Positions 9,168 through 18,184 are shown, numbered from the stretch's first letter. The stretch is 64,000 nucleotides of DNA from Armatimonadetes bacterium Uphvl-Ar2 (GCA_002162095.1 CP021424.1:124001-188000); one strand, 5' to 3'. The notes: generated from the letters alone by a model not told the origin. A program made the numbers and translations.

Positions 9168-10055
9168 GTGGCGAAAGGGACGGGCTGGAATCGAGAACTA
9201 AGCTTTGGAACGGTGGTGATCGTAACGATCTTCATGGGCCTGCTGGCGTACGTGTTGTGGCCCATAGGCTCCTGCGGCCCCATGTTTTGGCCAGGATCGA
9301 CGGCCACATGTCGAAGGATCGCTCAGCGAACGATGCTAATGAACCACGCGAAGCAAGTGGGGGTGGCTGCAAACCTTTACGCAGCGGACTTCAACGACAC
9401 CTTCCCGGTCTGGTCATCGGCTCTCGGGCAGCCCGAGGTGTTGGACTCTGACCACCTTTACACACAGGCTATGAAGCTGTACACGAAGAACGACCAAATT
9501 TGGCAGCACCCGGTTGCGAAGCTAGATATGGATGGACTGAAGCACGGTTTCGCCTACAACTTCTGGGGGTTGGGGGGCATTTTCCAGTGCGCAAACCCCA
9601 CCTATGCGTCGACATCGCCGCTCTGCACCGACCGGACGGAAGCACGTTTCGCGGAGTTCGCTGATGAAAAGTACAACCGCCCGGCCCGGACGAGCGAGAT
9701 TGCCGACATCAGCAACACCGTCCTCTTCACCGAGGGATCCGTGCTGGCCCGCCCGCCGCAATTCGGCATTGCCTTCCCGAAGGCGGATGCGAAGTACATC
9801 GGTGTGTGGTCGCTTTCCAAGAAGGGCGAGGGCCCGCTCTCCGGCCCGGCGGGCGTCTCGAATGCCAAAGGCGCTCTGGCCAGTTTCCTCTCTGGCTCCC
9901 GTACCACCTTCATTAGCACCGATTCCTCATACAAATCCAAGCCAACCAGGGAGTTCTACGGCACGACGTACTCCACGCCCGAGTGGCGCGGCACCCTCAC
10001 CAACAATGCCGGATGGTCGCGCGATGCTGGTAGATCGGCGCCCGATCCAAAGTAG
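9168..10055 (+). CDS. Membrane-anchored pseudopilin-head protein, paralog 1 (no prepilin leader)
   Basis: This is a 295-aa protein. The GTG at 9168 is aligned with the ATG of the next paralog (shared LH-V/M-AKGTG-NRE) and has AAGGT upstream; an upstream TTG at 9087 opens the frame but is not shared. Residues about 14-33 form one transmembrane helix, with no KxxFTxxE prepilin motif. From about residue 55 the sequence matches the pseudopilin encoded at 11122 ([84 protein letters not shown]), including a conserved Cys pair. The result is a DUF1559-like pilin head on an ordinary anchor, probably facing the periplasm. Function unknown. Confidence 0.72.
   Translation: MAKGTGWNRELSFGTVVIVTIFMGLLAYVLWPIGSCGPMFWPGSTATCRRIAQRTMLMNHAKQVGVAANLYAADFNDTFPVWSSALGQPEVLDSDHLYTQAMKLYTKNDQIWQHPVAKLDMDGLKHGFAYNFWGLGGIFQCANPTYASTSPLCTDRTEARFAEFADEKYNRPARTSEIADISNTVLFTEGSVLARPPQFGIAFPKADAKYIGVWSLSKKGEGPLSGPAGVSNAKGALASFLSGSRTTFISTDSSYKSKPTREFYGTTYSTPEWRGTLTNNAGWSRDAGRSAPDPK
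9552..9809 (+). repeat. Near-identical block shared with 10529-10786 (copy 1)
   Basis: This block of 258 bp differs from the copy 977 bp downstream at only two positions, as read by eye. Similarity drops sharply 5' of it and more gradually 3'. It encodes the pilin-head core in both paralogs. Confidence 0.85.
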
Positions 10056-10135
10056 GTTGCCATTCTGCTCCCACCCGGTTTGAATACAAGGTTGACGGAA
10101 CGTCGCCGCCACTCTCTTTGTTAAATGGGTTACAC

Positions 10136-11014
10136 ATGGCGAAGGGGACGGGCTTGAATCGGGAGGTCAACCTCTGGACAGTGGGGTGTATCGCCGTGGC
10201 GACGGCCGTTGCCATCACGTTTCTTCATCCCCTCTACAACCCTCACACCTGCTATCCAGGGCCGGCCTCAGCAATCAACCCCGAAGCCTGCGCACGGCAC
10301 CGCAACGTTCAAGTTCTCAATTCGACGAAGCATATTGGGGTGTCCGCCTGCATTTACGCCACGAACTTTGACGACACATTCCCGATTTGGTCATCGGCTA
10401 TGGGGGAATCCGAAGTGCTGGACTCCGACCGCTTATATCCGGAGGTGATGGAGAACTACGTGAAGGATCATAAAGCGTGGACCAATCCGAAGGTTGACCT
10501 CCAAATGCGGGGCGTGCGCAACGCGTTTGCCTACAACTTCTGGGGGTTGGGGGGCATTTTCCAGTGCGCAAATCCCACCTATGCGTCGACATCGCCGCTC
10601 TGCACCGACCGGACGGAAGCACGTTTCGCGGAGTTCGCTGATGAAAAGTACAACCGCCCGGCCCGGACGAGCGAGATTACCGACATCAGCAACACCGTCC
10701 TCTTCACCGAGGGATCCGTGCTGGCCCGCCCGCCGCAATTCGGCATTGCCTTCCCGAAGGCGGATGCGAAGTACATCGGTGTGTGGGCGCTTACCAAGAT
10801 GGGCGAGGGCCCGCTCTCCGGCCCGGCGGGCGTCTCGAACGCCAAAGGCGCCTTGGCCCGTTTCCTCTCCGGCACCCGCACCACCATGGTGGGCACCGAT
10901 TCTTCCGCTAAGTCCAAGGCCACGAGCGAACTTTACGGCACCGCGTACTCAACTCCGGACTGGCAAGGCGCCCTCAGTAACAACGCCGGATGGAGCCGCG
11001 AGAGCAGAGAATAA
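10136..11014 (+). CDS. Membrane-anchored pseudopilin-head protein, paralog 2 (no prepilin leader)
   Basis: This 292-aa protein starts at ATG 10136. Its N-terminal helix (about residues 12-29) is unlike the prepilin helix. It is followed by a Cys-containing segment (HTCYPGP, EACARHR) and then the same head as its neighbours (ATNFDDTFPIWSSAMG onward). The middle is almost identical at DNA level to paralog 1, while N-terminal regions and the last part differ, which fits local gene conversion. The gene sits 80 nt after paralog 1 and 107 nt before the true pseudopilin gene, on the same strand. It is likely an inner-membrane protein with a periplasmic head. Function unknown. Confidence 0.72.
   Translation: MAKGTGLNREVNLWTVGCIAVATAVAITFLHPLYNPHTCYPGPASAINPEACARHRNVQVLNSTKHIGVSACIYATNFDDTFPIWSSAMGESEVLDSDRLYPEVMENYVKDHKAWTNPKVDLQMRGVRNAFAYNFWGLGGIFQCANPTYASTSPLCTDRTEARFAEFADEKYNRPARTSEITDISNTVLFTEGSVLARPPQFGIAFPKADAKYIGVWALTKMGEGPLSGPAGVSNAKGALARFLSGTRTTMVGTDSSAKSKATSELYGTAYSTPDWQGALSNNAGWSRESRE
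10529..10786 (+). repeat. Near-identical block shared with 9552-9809 (copy 2)
   Basis: This is the partner of the block at 9552-9809, offset by 977 bp. The two differences noted are T for C in the CAAATCCCACC region and A for G in GAGATTACCGAC, the latter changing Ala to Thr. Confidence 0.85.
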
Positions 11015-11121
11015 TTCTCAACCTTTCAGGCCAACCCGTAGTTGTACCGGACTAGCAGAAACGCAAGTTTTTTGAAGTAATATGAACCTGGGCAGGTTTG
11101 CGCCTTCCCCGGAACAACGCG

Positions 11122-11970
11122 ATGAAGCGACGTGCCTTTACCCTTATCGAACTCCTCGTTGTGATTGCCATCATTGCCATCCTGGCGGCGATCCTCTTCC
11201 CCGTCTTTGCCAAGGCCAAGAATGCGGCCAAGCAAACCCAGACCGTGAGCAATGTCAAGAACATCAGCCTCGGCTTCCAGCTCTATCTGCCGGACTACGA
11301 CGACACGTATCCGCTGTGGAGCGCCGCCATGGGCCTGACCACCACGTTCAACCTGGAATTCATGTACCCGAACCTGGTGAACCCGTACATCAAGAACGGG
11401 GTCAACGCCACCACCGGCGAACTGCAAGGCATTTGGGCCAGCCCGAACTCCAAGACGTACCTGAGCAACATCAGCAACACGTACGCCTACAACCACTGGA
11501 CCCTGGGCGGCTTCTCGTCCTGTGCGCGCCAGGTGGGCTTCCCGCTGCCGGCGATCTGCACGGGTCGATCCCAGGCCACCTACGCTGAGTTCGCGGATGA
11601 AAGCTACAACTTCCCCGCCAACGCCACTTCGCTGGCTAACGTGGCCGAAACGATCGTGATTCACGACGGTGCGCAGCTCAGCCGCCCGCCGCAGTACGCC
11701 ATCGCCTTCCCGACCGGTGACGCGCAGTTCATCGGGGTGTGGGGCCCGCACGACCTCGGTCGCGGCCCGCTCAGCGGCCCGGCTGGCATCAGCACCCGCA
11801 CGGGCGCCATTGCCCGCCTGCAGGCCGGCAAGAAGACGGTCGTCGGTTACGCCGACAGCCACGTGAAGGTGGTGGCCTCGAGCTCGCTCTACCACAACCT
11901 GTACTCGACGCCGGACTGGCGCGGCGGCCTGAACAACAACAAGGGTTGGAGCCGGGACTGGGGCAACTAA
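11122..11970 (+). CDS. Type II/IV pseudopilin with DUF1559-like head
   Basis: This 282-aa protein has a canonical class III prepilin leader, MKRRA cut before FTLIELL, with Glu at +5 and a hydrophobic helix continuing to LFPVFAKAKNAAKQ. It would be processed and N-methylated by prepilin peptidase and anchored or assembled in the inner membrane. The head shows the DYDDTYPLWSAAMG, EFADESYNFPA, RPPQYAIAFP and STPDWRGGL blocks shared with the two preceding genes. The ATG at 11122 was chosen because it gives a short positively charged leader. TAATAT at about 11079-11084 is a possible -10. The stop overlaps the ATG of the lipoprotein gene (TAATG), implying translational coupling. No pilus assembly genes are nearby. 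Confidence 0.88.
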   Translation: MKRRAFTLIELLVVIAIIAILAAILFPVFAKAKNAAKQTQTVSNVKNISLGFQLYLPDYDDTYPLWSAAMGLTTTFNLEFMYPNLVNPYIKNGVNATTGELQGIWASPNSKTYLSNISNTYAYNHWTLGGFSSCARQVGFPLPAICTGRSQATYAEFADESYNFPANATSLANVAETIVIHDGAQLSRPPQYAIAFPTGDAQFIGVWGPHDLGRGPLSGPAGISTRTGAIARLQAGKKTVVGYADSHVKVVASSSLYHNLYSTPDWRGGLNNNKGWSRDWGN

Positions 11971-12104
11971 TGAAGACCTTCAGTTGGGTGGCCGTGTTGG
12001 CCCTGGTTTCGATGGTTTTGACGGCTTGCAGTTCGCCGGAACCGGCCACGCCCGAGGGTCAAGCCCCGGGTGCGGATCAGGCGCAAGCCCCCGACATGCA
12101 GTAA
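11970..12104 (+). CDS. Tiny lipoprotein (44 aa)
   Basis: The start codon overlaps the pseudopilin stop as TAATG. The product has a Lys-containing start, a hydrophobic helix and a lipobox LTAC with Cys at residue 20. A short Pro/Ala/Gln-rich tail follows, with no folded domain. It should be lipid-modified and anchored in the inner or outer membrane. The tight coupling to the pseudopilin gene suggests a joint role. A terminator follows 22 nt downstream. Confidence 0.75.
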   Translation: MKTFSWVAVLALVSMVLTACSSPEPATPEGQAPGADQAQAPDMQ

Positions 12105-12125
12105 GGCTCCATCTGAGCTAAACAA

Positions 12126-12171
12126 GAACGACCGCTCGGAACTCAACGCGAGGCCGGGCGGTTGTTCGTTT
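12126..12171 (+). terminator. Rho-independent terminator after the pseudopilin/lipoprotein unit
   Basis: Arms gaacgaccgc (12126-12135) and gcggttgttc (12158-12167) pair over 10 bp with one G-U, followed by gtttt. It separates the pseudopilin module from pgk. Confidence 0.7.
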
Positions 12172-12202
12172 TCGGCAGGCCCGGAGGCGCGGGTGCGGGC
12201 AG

Positions 12203-12208
12203 TAGAAT
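12203..12208 (+). promoter_or_regulatory. Leaderless-type -10 box TAGAAT before pgk
   Basis: TAGAAT lies 7 nt before the ATG at 12216 and just after the terminator. It overlaps an alternative ATG at 12207, which argues for 12216 as the real start. Confidence 0.55.
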
Positions 12209-12215
12209 GGAAGCC

Positions 12216-13394
12216 ATGCCCCTCGCCAAGAAGACGATTGCCGACCTGAATGCCGCTGGCCAGACCGTGCTGGTGCGCTGCGACTTCAACGTGCCGCTGG
12301 ATGGCGACCGCATCACCGACCCGCGCCGCATCCAAGAATCGCTGCCCACCATCAGGCACCTGCTTGCCCAAGGGGCCAAGGTAGTGCTGTGCAGCCACCT
12401 GGGGCGGCCCAAGGGCAAGCGCGCGCCGGAGCTCAGCCTGGCCCCGGTGGCGGCGGCGCTGAGCGAGATGCTGGGGCAACCCGTGGCGCTGGCCCCGGAC
12501 TGCGTGGGCGATGAAGTGAAGGCGCTGGTGGCGGCCCTGACCCCCGGCCAAGCCCTGCTGCTGGAGAACCTGCGCTACCACGATGCCGAAGAAGCCAACG
12601 ACCCTGACTTTGTGGCGCAGCTGGCCTCCCTGGCCACGGTGTACGTGAACGACGCCTTTGGTACCGCGCACCGCGCCCACGCCAGCACCGAGGGCGTGGC
12701 CCACCATCTGCCGGCTTACGCGGGCTTCCTGATTGAGAAGGAACTGCGCTATCTGGGGGCGGCGCTGGATGAACCCAAGCGACCGTTTGTGGCGATTCTG
12801 GGCGGGGCAAAGGTGGCCGACAAGATTCCGGTGATTGAGAGCCTGTTGCCCAAGGTGGATCAGCTCATCATCGGCGGCGGGATGGCGTACACGTTCTTTA
12901 AGGCGGCGGGCCACGAGATCGGTTCCAGCCTGCTGGACGAGGCGAGCCTGGACTTCGCGCGGGAGCTGATGGCCAAGGAAAGCCACCGCGTATTCTTGCC
13001 GACCGACACGGTGACGGCTGACCGATTTGCCGCCGACGCCGAGCCGCTGGTGGTGGCCTCCAACGCCATCCCCGCCGACCGCATGGGCTTGGACATCGGG
13101 CCGGAAACCCGCGCCCGCTTTGCCGAGATTATCGCCCAGGCGGGGACGGTGATCTGGAACGGGCCGATGGGCGTCTTTGAGTTCGAAAACTACGCGGCGG
13201 GCACCCGGGCGGTGGCCGAGGCCATGGCGGCGAGCGATGCGGTCACCATTGTGGGTGGCGGTGATAGCGCGGCTGCCGTGGAGCAGATGGACCTGGCCGA
13301 CCGCATGACGCACGTGAGCACCGGCGGCGGCGCGAGCCTTGAATTCTTGGAAGGCCGCACCCTGCCCGGCATCGCGGCGCTGCTAGACGCGTGA
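12216..13394 (+). CDS. pgk: Phosphoglycerate kinase
   Basis: This 392-aa glycolytic enzyme interconverts 1,3-bisphosphoglycerate + ADP and 3-phosphoglycerate + ATP. Signature segments are VRCDFNVPLDGD (N-terminal, substrate Asp/Asn), SHLGRPKGK, a VNDAFGTAHRAHAS stretch, GGAKVADKI, and the C-terminal GGGDSAAAV and STGGGASLEFLEG nucleotide-domain motifs. The length is normal. The start at 12216 gives MPLAKKTIADL, typical for the family. The stop overlaps the GTG of the next gene by 4 nt, so translation is likely coupled. It heads a short carbohydrate unit with the GH65-like lipoprotein and glucan phosphorylase genes downstream. Confidence 0.96.
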   Translation: MPLAKKTIADLNAAGQTVLVRCDFNVPLDGDRITDPRRIQESLPTIRHLLAQGAKVVLCSHLGRPKGKRAPELSLAPVAAALSEMLGQPVALAPDCVGDEVKALVAALTPGQALLLENLRYHDAEEANDPDFVAQLASLATVYVNDAFGTAHRAHASTEGVAHHLPAYAGFLIEKELRYLGAALDEPKRPFVAILGGAKVADKIPVIESLLPKVDQLIIGGGMAYTFFKAAGHEIGSSLLDEASLDFARELMAKESHRVFLPTDTVTADRFAADAEPLVVASNAIPADRMGLDIGPETRARFAEIIAQAGTVIWNGPMGVFEFENYAAGTRAVAEAMAASDAVTIVGGGDSAAAVEQMDLADRMTHVSTGGGASLEFLEGRTLPGIAALLDA

Positions 13395-13876
13395 CGCTGA
13401 CGGTTCGCGTGGATTTGAACGCTTGCCCCTGGGATGATGACCCCGGGGCGGCGGACGAAGCCGCGCGGCTGTTGATGCTGCTGGATGCGGCCCGGGGGGC
13501 GGGTTGGAAGCTGCACTTCTTTGTTTCCCGGCGGGCGCTGGCGTGCTTTCGCACCTACCCGGACGCGATTTTAGGTGAGGGGCACCACCTGGACGGGTTG
13601 GTGGCGTCGAATGATTTTCAGGCCGAGTGGACGGCCTTGCGCTTGGCCATGTTGAGAGAGAACCACCTGGTGCAGGGGGTGGGGGTGCTCGGCCCGGCCC
13701 CGGCGGAGCTGCCTGAGGGGCTGGCGTGGGTGCTGCCCTCGTTGCCCGCGCCGCCTTCCGTACTGCACCTGACTTCCCCGCTGGCATTGAATGCGGCTTC
13801 GCTGATTGCGGACGAACTTGCCCGTCATCCAGGTGCCAAAATGCGCACATGGCGCGAGCGTATGGCCTCCTCTTAG
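13391..13876 (+). CDS. Hypothetical protein, translationally coupled to pgk
   Basis: This 161-aa soluble protein starts at a GTG inside the pgk stop (GTGA). It has no signal peptide or membrane segment. The visible sequence alternates hydrophobic strands and helices (VRVDLNACPWDDD; LHFFVSRRALACF; HHLDGLVASNDFQAEW), which gives an alpha/beta impression, but no family was recognised. Its last 28 nt overlap the start of the lipoprotein gene. The overlap at both ends supports it being a real operon member. Confidence 0.55.
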   Translation: MTLTVRVDLNACPWDDDPGAADEAARLLMLLDAARGAGWKLHFFVSRRALACFRTYPDAILGEGHHLDGLVASNDFQAEWTALRLAMLRENHLVQGVGVLGPAPAELPEGLAWVLPSLPAPPSVLHLTSPLALNAASLIADELARHPGAKMRTWRERMASS

Positions 13877-15477
13877 GGTTTGCCCTGCTCGGCTGCGCGC
13901 CGGGTCCGCCGGGGACGGGCGGGCCACCCCAAGATCTCCCGAAGGCGAAGCCGCTGCCGGCCTACCCGGTGGTCCAAGACGGCCAGCGGTATCTCATCGG
14001 GAAGAGGGATGGCCTATACCGGGGCGAACGGTCTTCGAACACTTATCCGCGCCGGTTTCTCATCGTGGATGGCACCGATGCGCCGAAGTGGGACGCCAAG
14101 ACGCGATCCTTGACTTGGCCTTTGCGCGAGGGTGAAAAGCGCATTTACATTTCCGAGAGCCTGGAGACTTCGGACACCCCGGTTCCAGTTACTGATTCTC
14201 CGGTGATTGAGATCGCCGGGGATGCCGAGGCCAGCCAAGCCGTGGCGCAACTGCAGGAGATGCTCCGGCAGGGGGTGATTGCGAATGGTGACGTGGCCCC
14301 CAGCCCGTTCGGGGCAGTGAGCACGCGGTTCGGGGGGCACGTGTTTTGGGATGCCGATGTGTGGGTGTTCCCGGCGCTGATGTTCACGGACCCGGCCCGG
14401 GCGCGGACGATTGCCAACTACCGTTTGAAGCACGCACCGCTGTGGCGAGTTGAGGCGCAGAAGTGGGTCCGACAGAATCGCCCCGTTTGGGGCCGTGAGA
14501 TCGGCCCGCTGCCAAGCGACACTTCAGGGGCAGAGCATCGTTCGACCGGCCTCAAAGTGCCCTGGGAGACCGATGTCAACGGCAACAACAAGGCCATGGG
14601 CAATAGCCAGTACCAGGATCACATCACGGCGTCGGTTGCCCTCGGTTTGAGCTGGGCCGCCGACCTGGGCCTGGCTCCCGCAGATGAAGTGAATCATTTT
14701 CAGGAAGCCGCAACGAACTTCTTCTTGTATCGAATCGAGGACAACGATCAGGACGAGTACCACATCCGGAATGTGATGGGGCCAAACGAGTTCCACCGGG
14801 TGGACAACGATCTGTATACGAACTTGGCCGCGCGCGCGGTTTTCTATCGTACTTCCGCTTTCTATCGCGCATCCAACAGACATACATCCTACAGAGTGGA
14901 CGCCGCCCGAATCGTCATCCCCCGGGACGCCGAAGGCCGCCTGAAGAACGCCAGCAACGACCCCGAAACCACCTACCAGCAGGTCAGCGGCCTCCTGGCC
15001 GCCTTCCCTTTGCAAGACCCCGAGGCCGAGCGCGAAGCCCTCAGCCTGATCGAGCGATTCTCCTCCCGCATCACCCCCAACGGCCCGGCCATGTCGGCCA
15101 GCATCGAGGCCACCGTCCTCGCCCGCAACGGAAAAGCCGATGAGGCGCTCAAACGATGGCGGGAGAGTTGGCAACCCTACATGGATGGCCCGCTGATCTT
15201 CCGGGAGAAGCCCCTGACGGGCGATACACCCTTCATCACCGGCGCGGCGGGGTGCCTCAACACGGTCATTTACGGGTTCTGCGGGGTGCGCCTCGATCGC
15301 ACCGCCCAGCCCGGGGCCAAGTTCGATTACAAGCTGCGCTCAGGCATGGTCGTTTCCATCCGTCCGAATCTGCCCACCGGCTGGGAGCGCATCATCCTCC
15401 CCGAGTTTTGGCTGGATGGACAGAAGCACCGCCTTGAGGTCACGCGGGACACGGTAACGGTCACCCCACTTCCCTGA
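13849..15477 (+). CDS. GH65-like glycoside hydrolase/phosphorylase lipoprotein
   Basis: This is a 542-aa protein. The ATG at 13849 gives a lipoprotein signal (MARAYGLLLGFALLGC, Cys16), although the frame is open upstream to 13726. The catalytic-region blocks FWDADVWVFPAL and YHIRNVMGPNEFHRVDND are typical of GH65 (alpha/alpha)6 enzymes, which act on kojibiose, trehalose, maltose or glucosyl-galactosyl units. Glu in GPNEF is the expected catalytic acid. It is shorter than most GH65 enzymes, with a reduced N-terminal beta-sandwich. Most GH65 phosphorylases are cytoplasmic, so a lipid-anchored one is unusual and suggests a hydrolase working outside the inner membrane. Confidence 0.72.
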   Translation: MARAYGLLLGFALLGCAPGPPGTGGPPQDLPKAKPLPAYPVVQDGQRYLIGKRDGLYRGERSSNTYPRRFLIVDGTDAPKWDAKTRSLTWPLREGEKRIYISESLETSDTPVPVTDSPVIEIAGDAEASQAVAQLQEMLRQGVIANGDVAPSPFGAVSTRFGGHVFWDADVWVFPALMFTDPARARTIANYRLKHAPLWRVEAQKWVRQNRPVWGREIGPLPSDTSGAEHRSTGLKVPWETDVNGNNKAMGNSQYQDHITASVALGLSWAADLGLAPADEVNHFQEAATNFFLYRIEDNDQDEYHIRNVMGPNEFHRVDNDLYTNLAARAVFYRTSAFYRASNRHTSYRVDAARIVIPRDAEGRLKNASNDPETTYQQVSGLLAAFPLQDPEAEREALSLIERFSSRITPNGPAMSASIEATVLARNGKADEALKRWRESWQPYMDGPLIFREKPLTGDTPFITGAAGCLNTVIYGFCGVRLDRTAQPGAKFDYKLRSGMVVSIRPNLPTGWERIILPEFWLDGQKHRLEVTRDTVTVTPLP

Positions 15478-15514
15478 CCCGGCCCCCGGAAGATTACGGG
15501 GGAATCCGCCCATA

Positions 15515-18106
15515 ATGAAGGAGCGGATGAGGACCACGAAGTACGCCCACGCTTTTGAAGTTGTTCGAGAGCTTCCCGAGGCCTTGCAACCCCTGCGGGA
15601 GCTTGCCTACAACTTCCGGTGGTGCTGGCACCCCGAAACGCGGGCTCTCTTCCGCGACATTGATCGCGAACGCTGGGAGCAAGTCGAACACAACCCGGTG
15701 GAGTTGCTCAATTCCCTCACCCACAGCGACGTGGCCCGGATCTCGCAAGACGAGCTGCTGCAAACCAAGATTCAGCGCGCCCACCGCGACCTGACCGAAT
15801 ACATGAACGGGGAGACGTGGTTCGACCGCACCTTCCCCGGCGAGCGCGCCACCAACCAGATTGCCTATTTCTGCGCCGAGTTCGGCATTAACGAGTGCCT
15901 GCCAATCTATTCCGGCGGCCTCGGGGTGCTGGCCGGTGACCACCTCAAGGCGGCCTCGGACCTCGGTGTGCCGCTCACGGGCGTGGGCTTGCTGTACGCG
16001 CGGGGCTATTTCCGCCAGTTCCTCACCCCCGACGGCTGGCAACAAGAGCACTATCCGCAGTACGACTTCTACCGCCTTCCCCTCGCGCTGGTGCGGGGCG
16101 CGGACGACCAGCCGCTGCGCGTGACGGTGGAGTTTCCCGACCAAAACGTGCATTGCCAGGTGTGGCGGGCGCAGGTGGGCCGCGTGGAGCTTTACCTGCT
16201 GGACTCGAACCTGCTCGAGAACGCCCCTCGCGACCAAGGCATCACCGACACGCTCTACGGCGGCGACGAGGAGATGCGCATCCGCCAAGAGCTGGTGCTG
16301 GGCGTGGGTGGCTATAAGGCGCTGGTGGCCGTGGGCAAGACCCCGCAGGTCTGCCACATGAACGAGGGCCACGCCGCCTTCTTGAGCCTGGAACGCATCC
16401 GCCAGTTTATGGATGCCCACCAGTGCGACTTCCGTACCGCACGGCAGTGCGTGGTGGCGGGCAACGTCTTTACCACCCACACCCCGGTGCCGGCGGGCTT
16501 TGACCTGTTCCCGCGCCCATTGCTGGAGCGGTACGTCTCGCGCATGGTCAATGGCCTGGATTTGAGCTTCGACAAGTTCATGGACATGGGCCGCCTGCAC
16601 CCCGAGAACAAGGACGAGAAGTTCAACATGGCCATCTTGGCGATGGAGAACGCGAACTACGTGAATGGGGTTTCGCGCCTGCACGCCGAAGTGTCGCGGG
16701 GGATGTTCCAGGATCGTTGGCCCGATTTCCCAGTGGAAGAAGTGCCGATCGACGCCGTGACCAACGGGGTCCACCTCATGACCTGGATCAGCGATCGCAT
16801 GGTGCACCTACTGGACCGCTACGTGGGGCCGAATTGGCGCGATGATGCCGCCGACCGCGAAGTGTGGGCCGCCGCCACCGACGCCATCCCGGATGCCGAA
16901 CTGTGGGAGATGCGCGAAAACCAACGGGGCGATCTGGTGCGGTTCTGCCGCCGCCACATGCGCAAGGCGATGGAACGCAACAGCATGAGCCCGGCCGACA
17001 TGAACGCAGCCAACAAGGTGCTGGACCCGCGCATTCTCACCATCGGTTTTGCCCGGCGCTTTGCCACCTACAAGCGGGCGACCCTGCTCTTCGGGGATAT
17101 CGAGCGGCTGAAGGCGATGATCCACCACGCCGACCGGCCGGTGCAGTTCGTTTTTGCGGGCAAGGCGCACCCCCGAGACGAGGGCGGCAAGAAGCTCATC
17201 CAAGACATCGTGCAGTACGTGCGGGCCGAGGGCGCAAACTCGCGCGTGGTGTTCCTTGAAGACTACGAAATGAACGTGGCCCGGCACATGGTGCAGGGCG
17301 TGGACGTGTGGCTGAACAACCCGCGCCGACCCATGGAAGCCAGCGGCACCAGCGGCATGAAGGTGTGCGCCAATGGCGGCCTGAACTGCTCCATCCTGGA
17401 CGGATGGTGGGCGGAGGGCTACGCCAAGGGCGTGGGCTGGGCGATTGGCAACGGCCAGGAGAACCCGGACGAGAACTTCCAGGACTGGATGGACAGCCAG
17501 GCGCTGTATCACCTCATTGAGAACGAGATTGCGCCGGTGTTCTACCACCGCATTGACGGGGGCATTCCCCGCCGCTGGGTGGACATGATCCGCGAGAGTA
17601 TGCGCGTGCTGGCGCCTCGATTTAGCACCAACCGCATGGTGCGTGAGTACACCACGCGGTTCTACGTACCGGCGGGGCGGGCTTACAATGCGCGCACGCA
17701 GGAAGGATTGGCGCCCGCGCGGGCGCTGCTGGATTGGCGCGACAAGGTGCAGGCGAACTGGTCTTCGGTGCAGATCGGCTCGGTCTCGCAATTGAGTTCG
17801 GCGCAGCTCAAGGTGGGTCAAACTTTTGAAGTGGAGGCCCGGGTGAGCCTGGGGGCGCTTTCGCCGGCGGATGTGAAGGTGCAAGTGCTGACCGGTCACG
17901 TCGGCCCGAACCGCGACCTGGATGACCTGAGCGTGCACGACCTGGAAGCCGTGGAGCAAGGTGGCGAGGGTGTGGTGTTCCGGGGGTCGATTCCCTGCGA
18001 CCGGCCGGGGCTGCGCGGGTACCGGGTGCGCGTAGTGCCCTACCACGAAGGCTTGGCCATCCCGACCGAGCTGGGCTTGGTCACCTGGGAGCGAGTGGCC
18101 GACTAA
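15515..18106 (+). CDS. glgP: Alpha-glucan (glycogen) phosphorylase with DUF3417 N-terminus
   Basis: This 863-aa GT35 enzyme releases glucose-1-phosphate from alpha-1,4-glucans. The N-terminal about 110 residues (LRELAYNFRWCWHPETRALF) are the DUF3417 domain found in the bacterial/archaeal short phosphorylase branch. GVGLLYARGYFRQ, NEGHAAF and ARRFATYKRATLLF follow. The PLP lysine lies in EASGTSGMKVCANGGLN. The start is ATG 15515; ATG 15527 is an in-frame alternative with AAGGAG only 3 nt before it. The gene is 37 nt downstream of the GH65-like gene, so both may be in one glycan-use unit with pgk. It ends at a strong bidirectional terminator. Confidence 0.93.
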   Translation: MKERMRTTKYAHAFEVVRELPEALQPLRELAYNFRWCWHPETRALFRDIDRERWEQVEHNPVELLNSLTHSDVARISQDELLQTKIQRAHRDLTEYMNGETWFDRTFPGERATNQIAYFCAEFGINECLPIYSGGLGVLAGDHLKAASDLGVPLTGVGLLYARGYFRQFLTPDGWQQEHYPQYDFYRLPLALVRGADDQPLRVTVEFPDQNVHCQVWRAQVGRVELYLLDSNLLENAPRDQGITDTLYGGDEEMRIRQELVLGVGGYKALVAVGKTPQVCHMNEGHAAFLSLERIRQFMDAHQCDFRTARQCVVAGNVFTTHTPVPAGFDLFPRPLLERYVSRMVNGLDLSFDKFMDMGRLHPENKDEKFNMAILAMENANYVNGVSRLHAEVSRGMFQDRWPDFPVEEVPIDAVTNGVHLMTWISDRMVHLLDRYVGPNWRDDAADREVWAAATDAIPDAELWEMRENQRGDLVRFCRRHMRKAMERNSMSPADMNAANKVLDPRILTIGFARRFATYKRATLLFGDIERLKAMIHHADRPVQFVFAGKAHPRDEGGKKLIQDIVQYVRAEGANSRVVFLEDYEMNVARHMVQGVDVWLNNPRRPMEASGTSGMKVCANGGLNCSILDGWWAEGYAKGVGWAIGNGQENPDENFQDWMDSQALYHLIENEIAPVFYHRIDGGIPRRWVDMIRESMRVLAPRFSTNRMVREYTTRFYVPAGRAYNARTQEGLAPARALLDWRDKVQANWSSVQIGSVSQLSSAQLKVGQTFEVEARVSLGALSPADVKVQVLTGHVGPNRDLDDLSVHDLEAVEQGGEGVVFRGSIPCDRPGLRGYRVRVVPYHEGLAIPTELGLVTWERVAD

Positions 18107-18128
18107 CCCGGCTGCCACTGCCAAGTAC

Positions 18129-18167
18129 AAAAAATCCCCTCTAGGCTTGGTGCCGGAGGGGATTTTT
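18129..18167. terminator. Bidirectional terminator between glgP and the ABC permease
   Basis: Perfect 12-bp arms aaaaatcccctc and gaggggattttt enclose a 15-nt loop. The A/T tracts at both ends suit the convergent genes. Confidence 0.85.
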
Positions 18168-18184
18168 GTTTGCGGGTGACGGGA

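Noticed and set aside
13726-13848. Upstream extension of the GH65-like gene to 13726
   Set aside because: The extension is Cys/Arg-rich, overlaps the previous gene and would bury the lipoprotein signal that begins at 13849.
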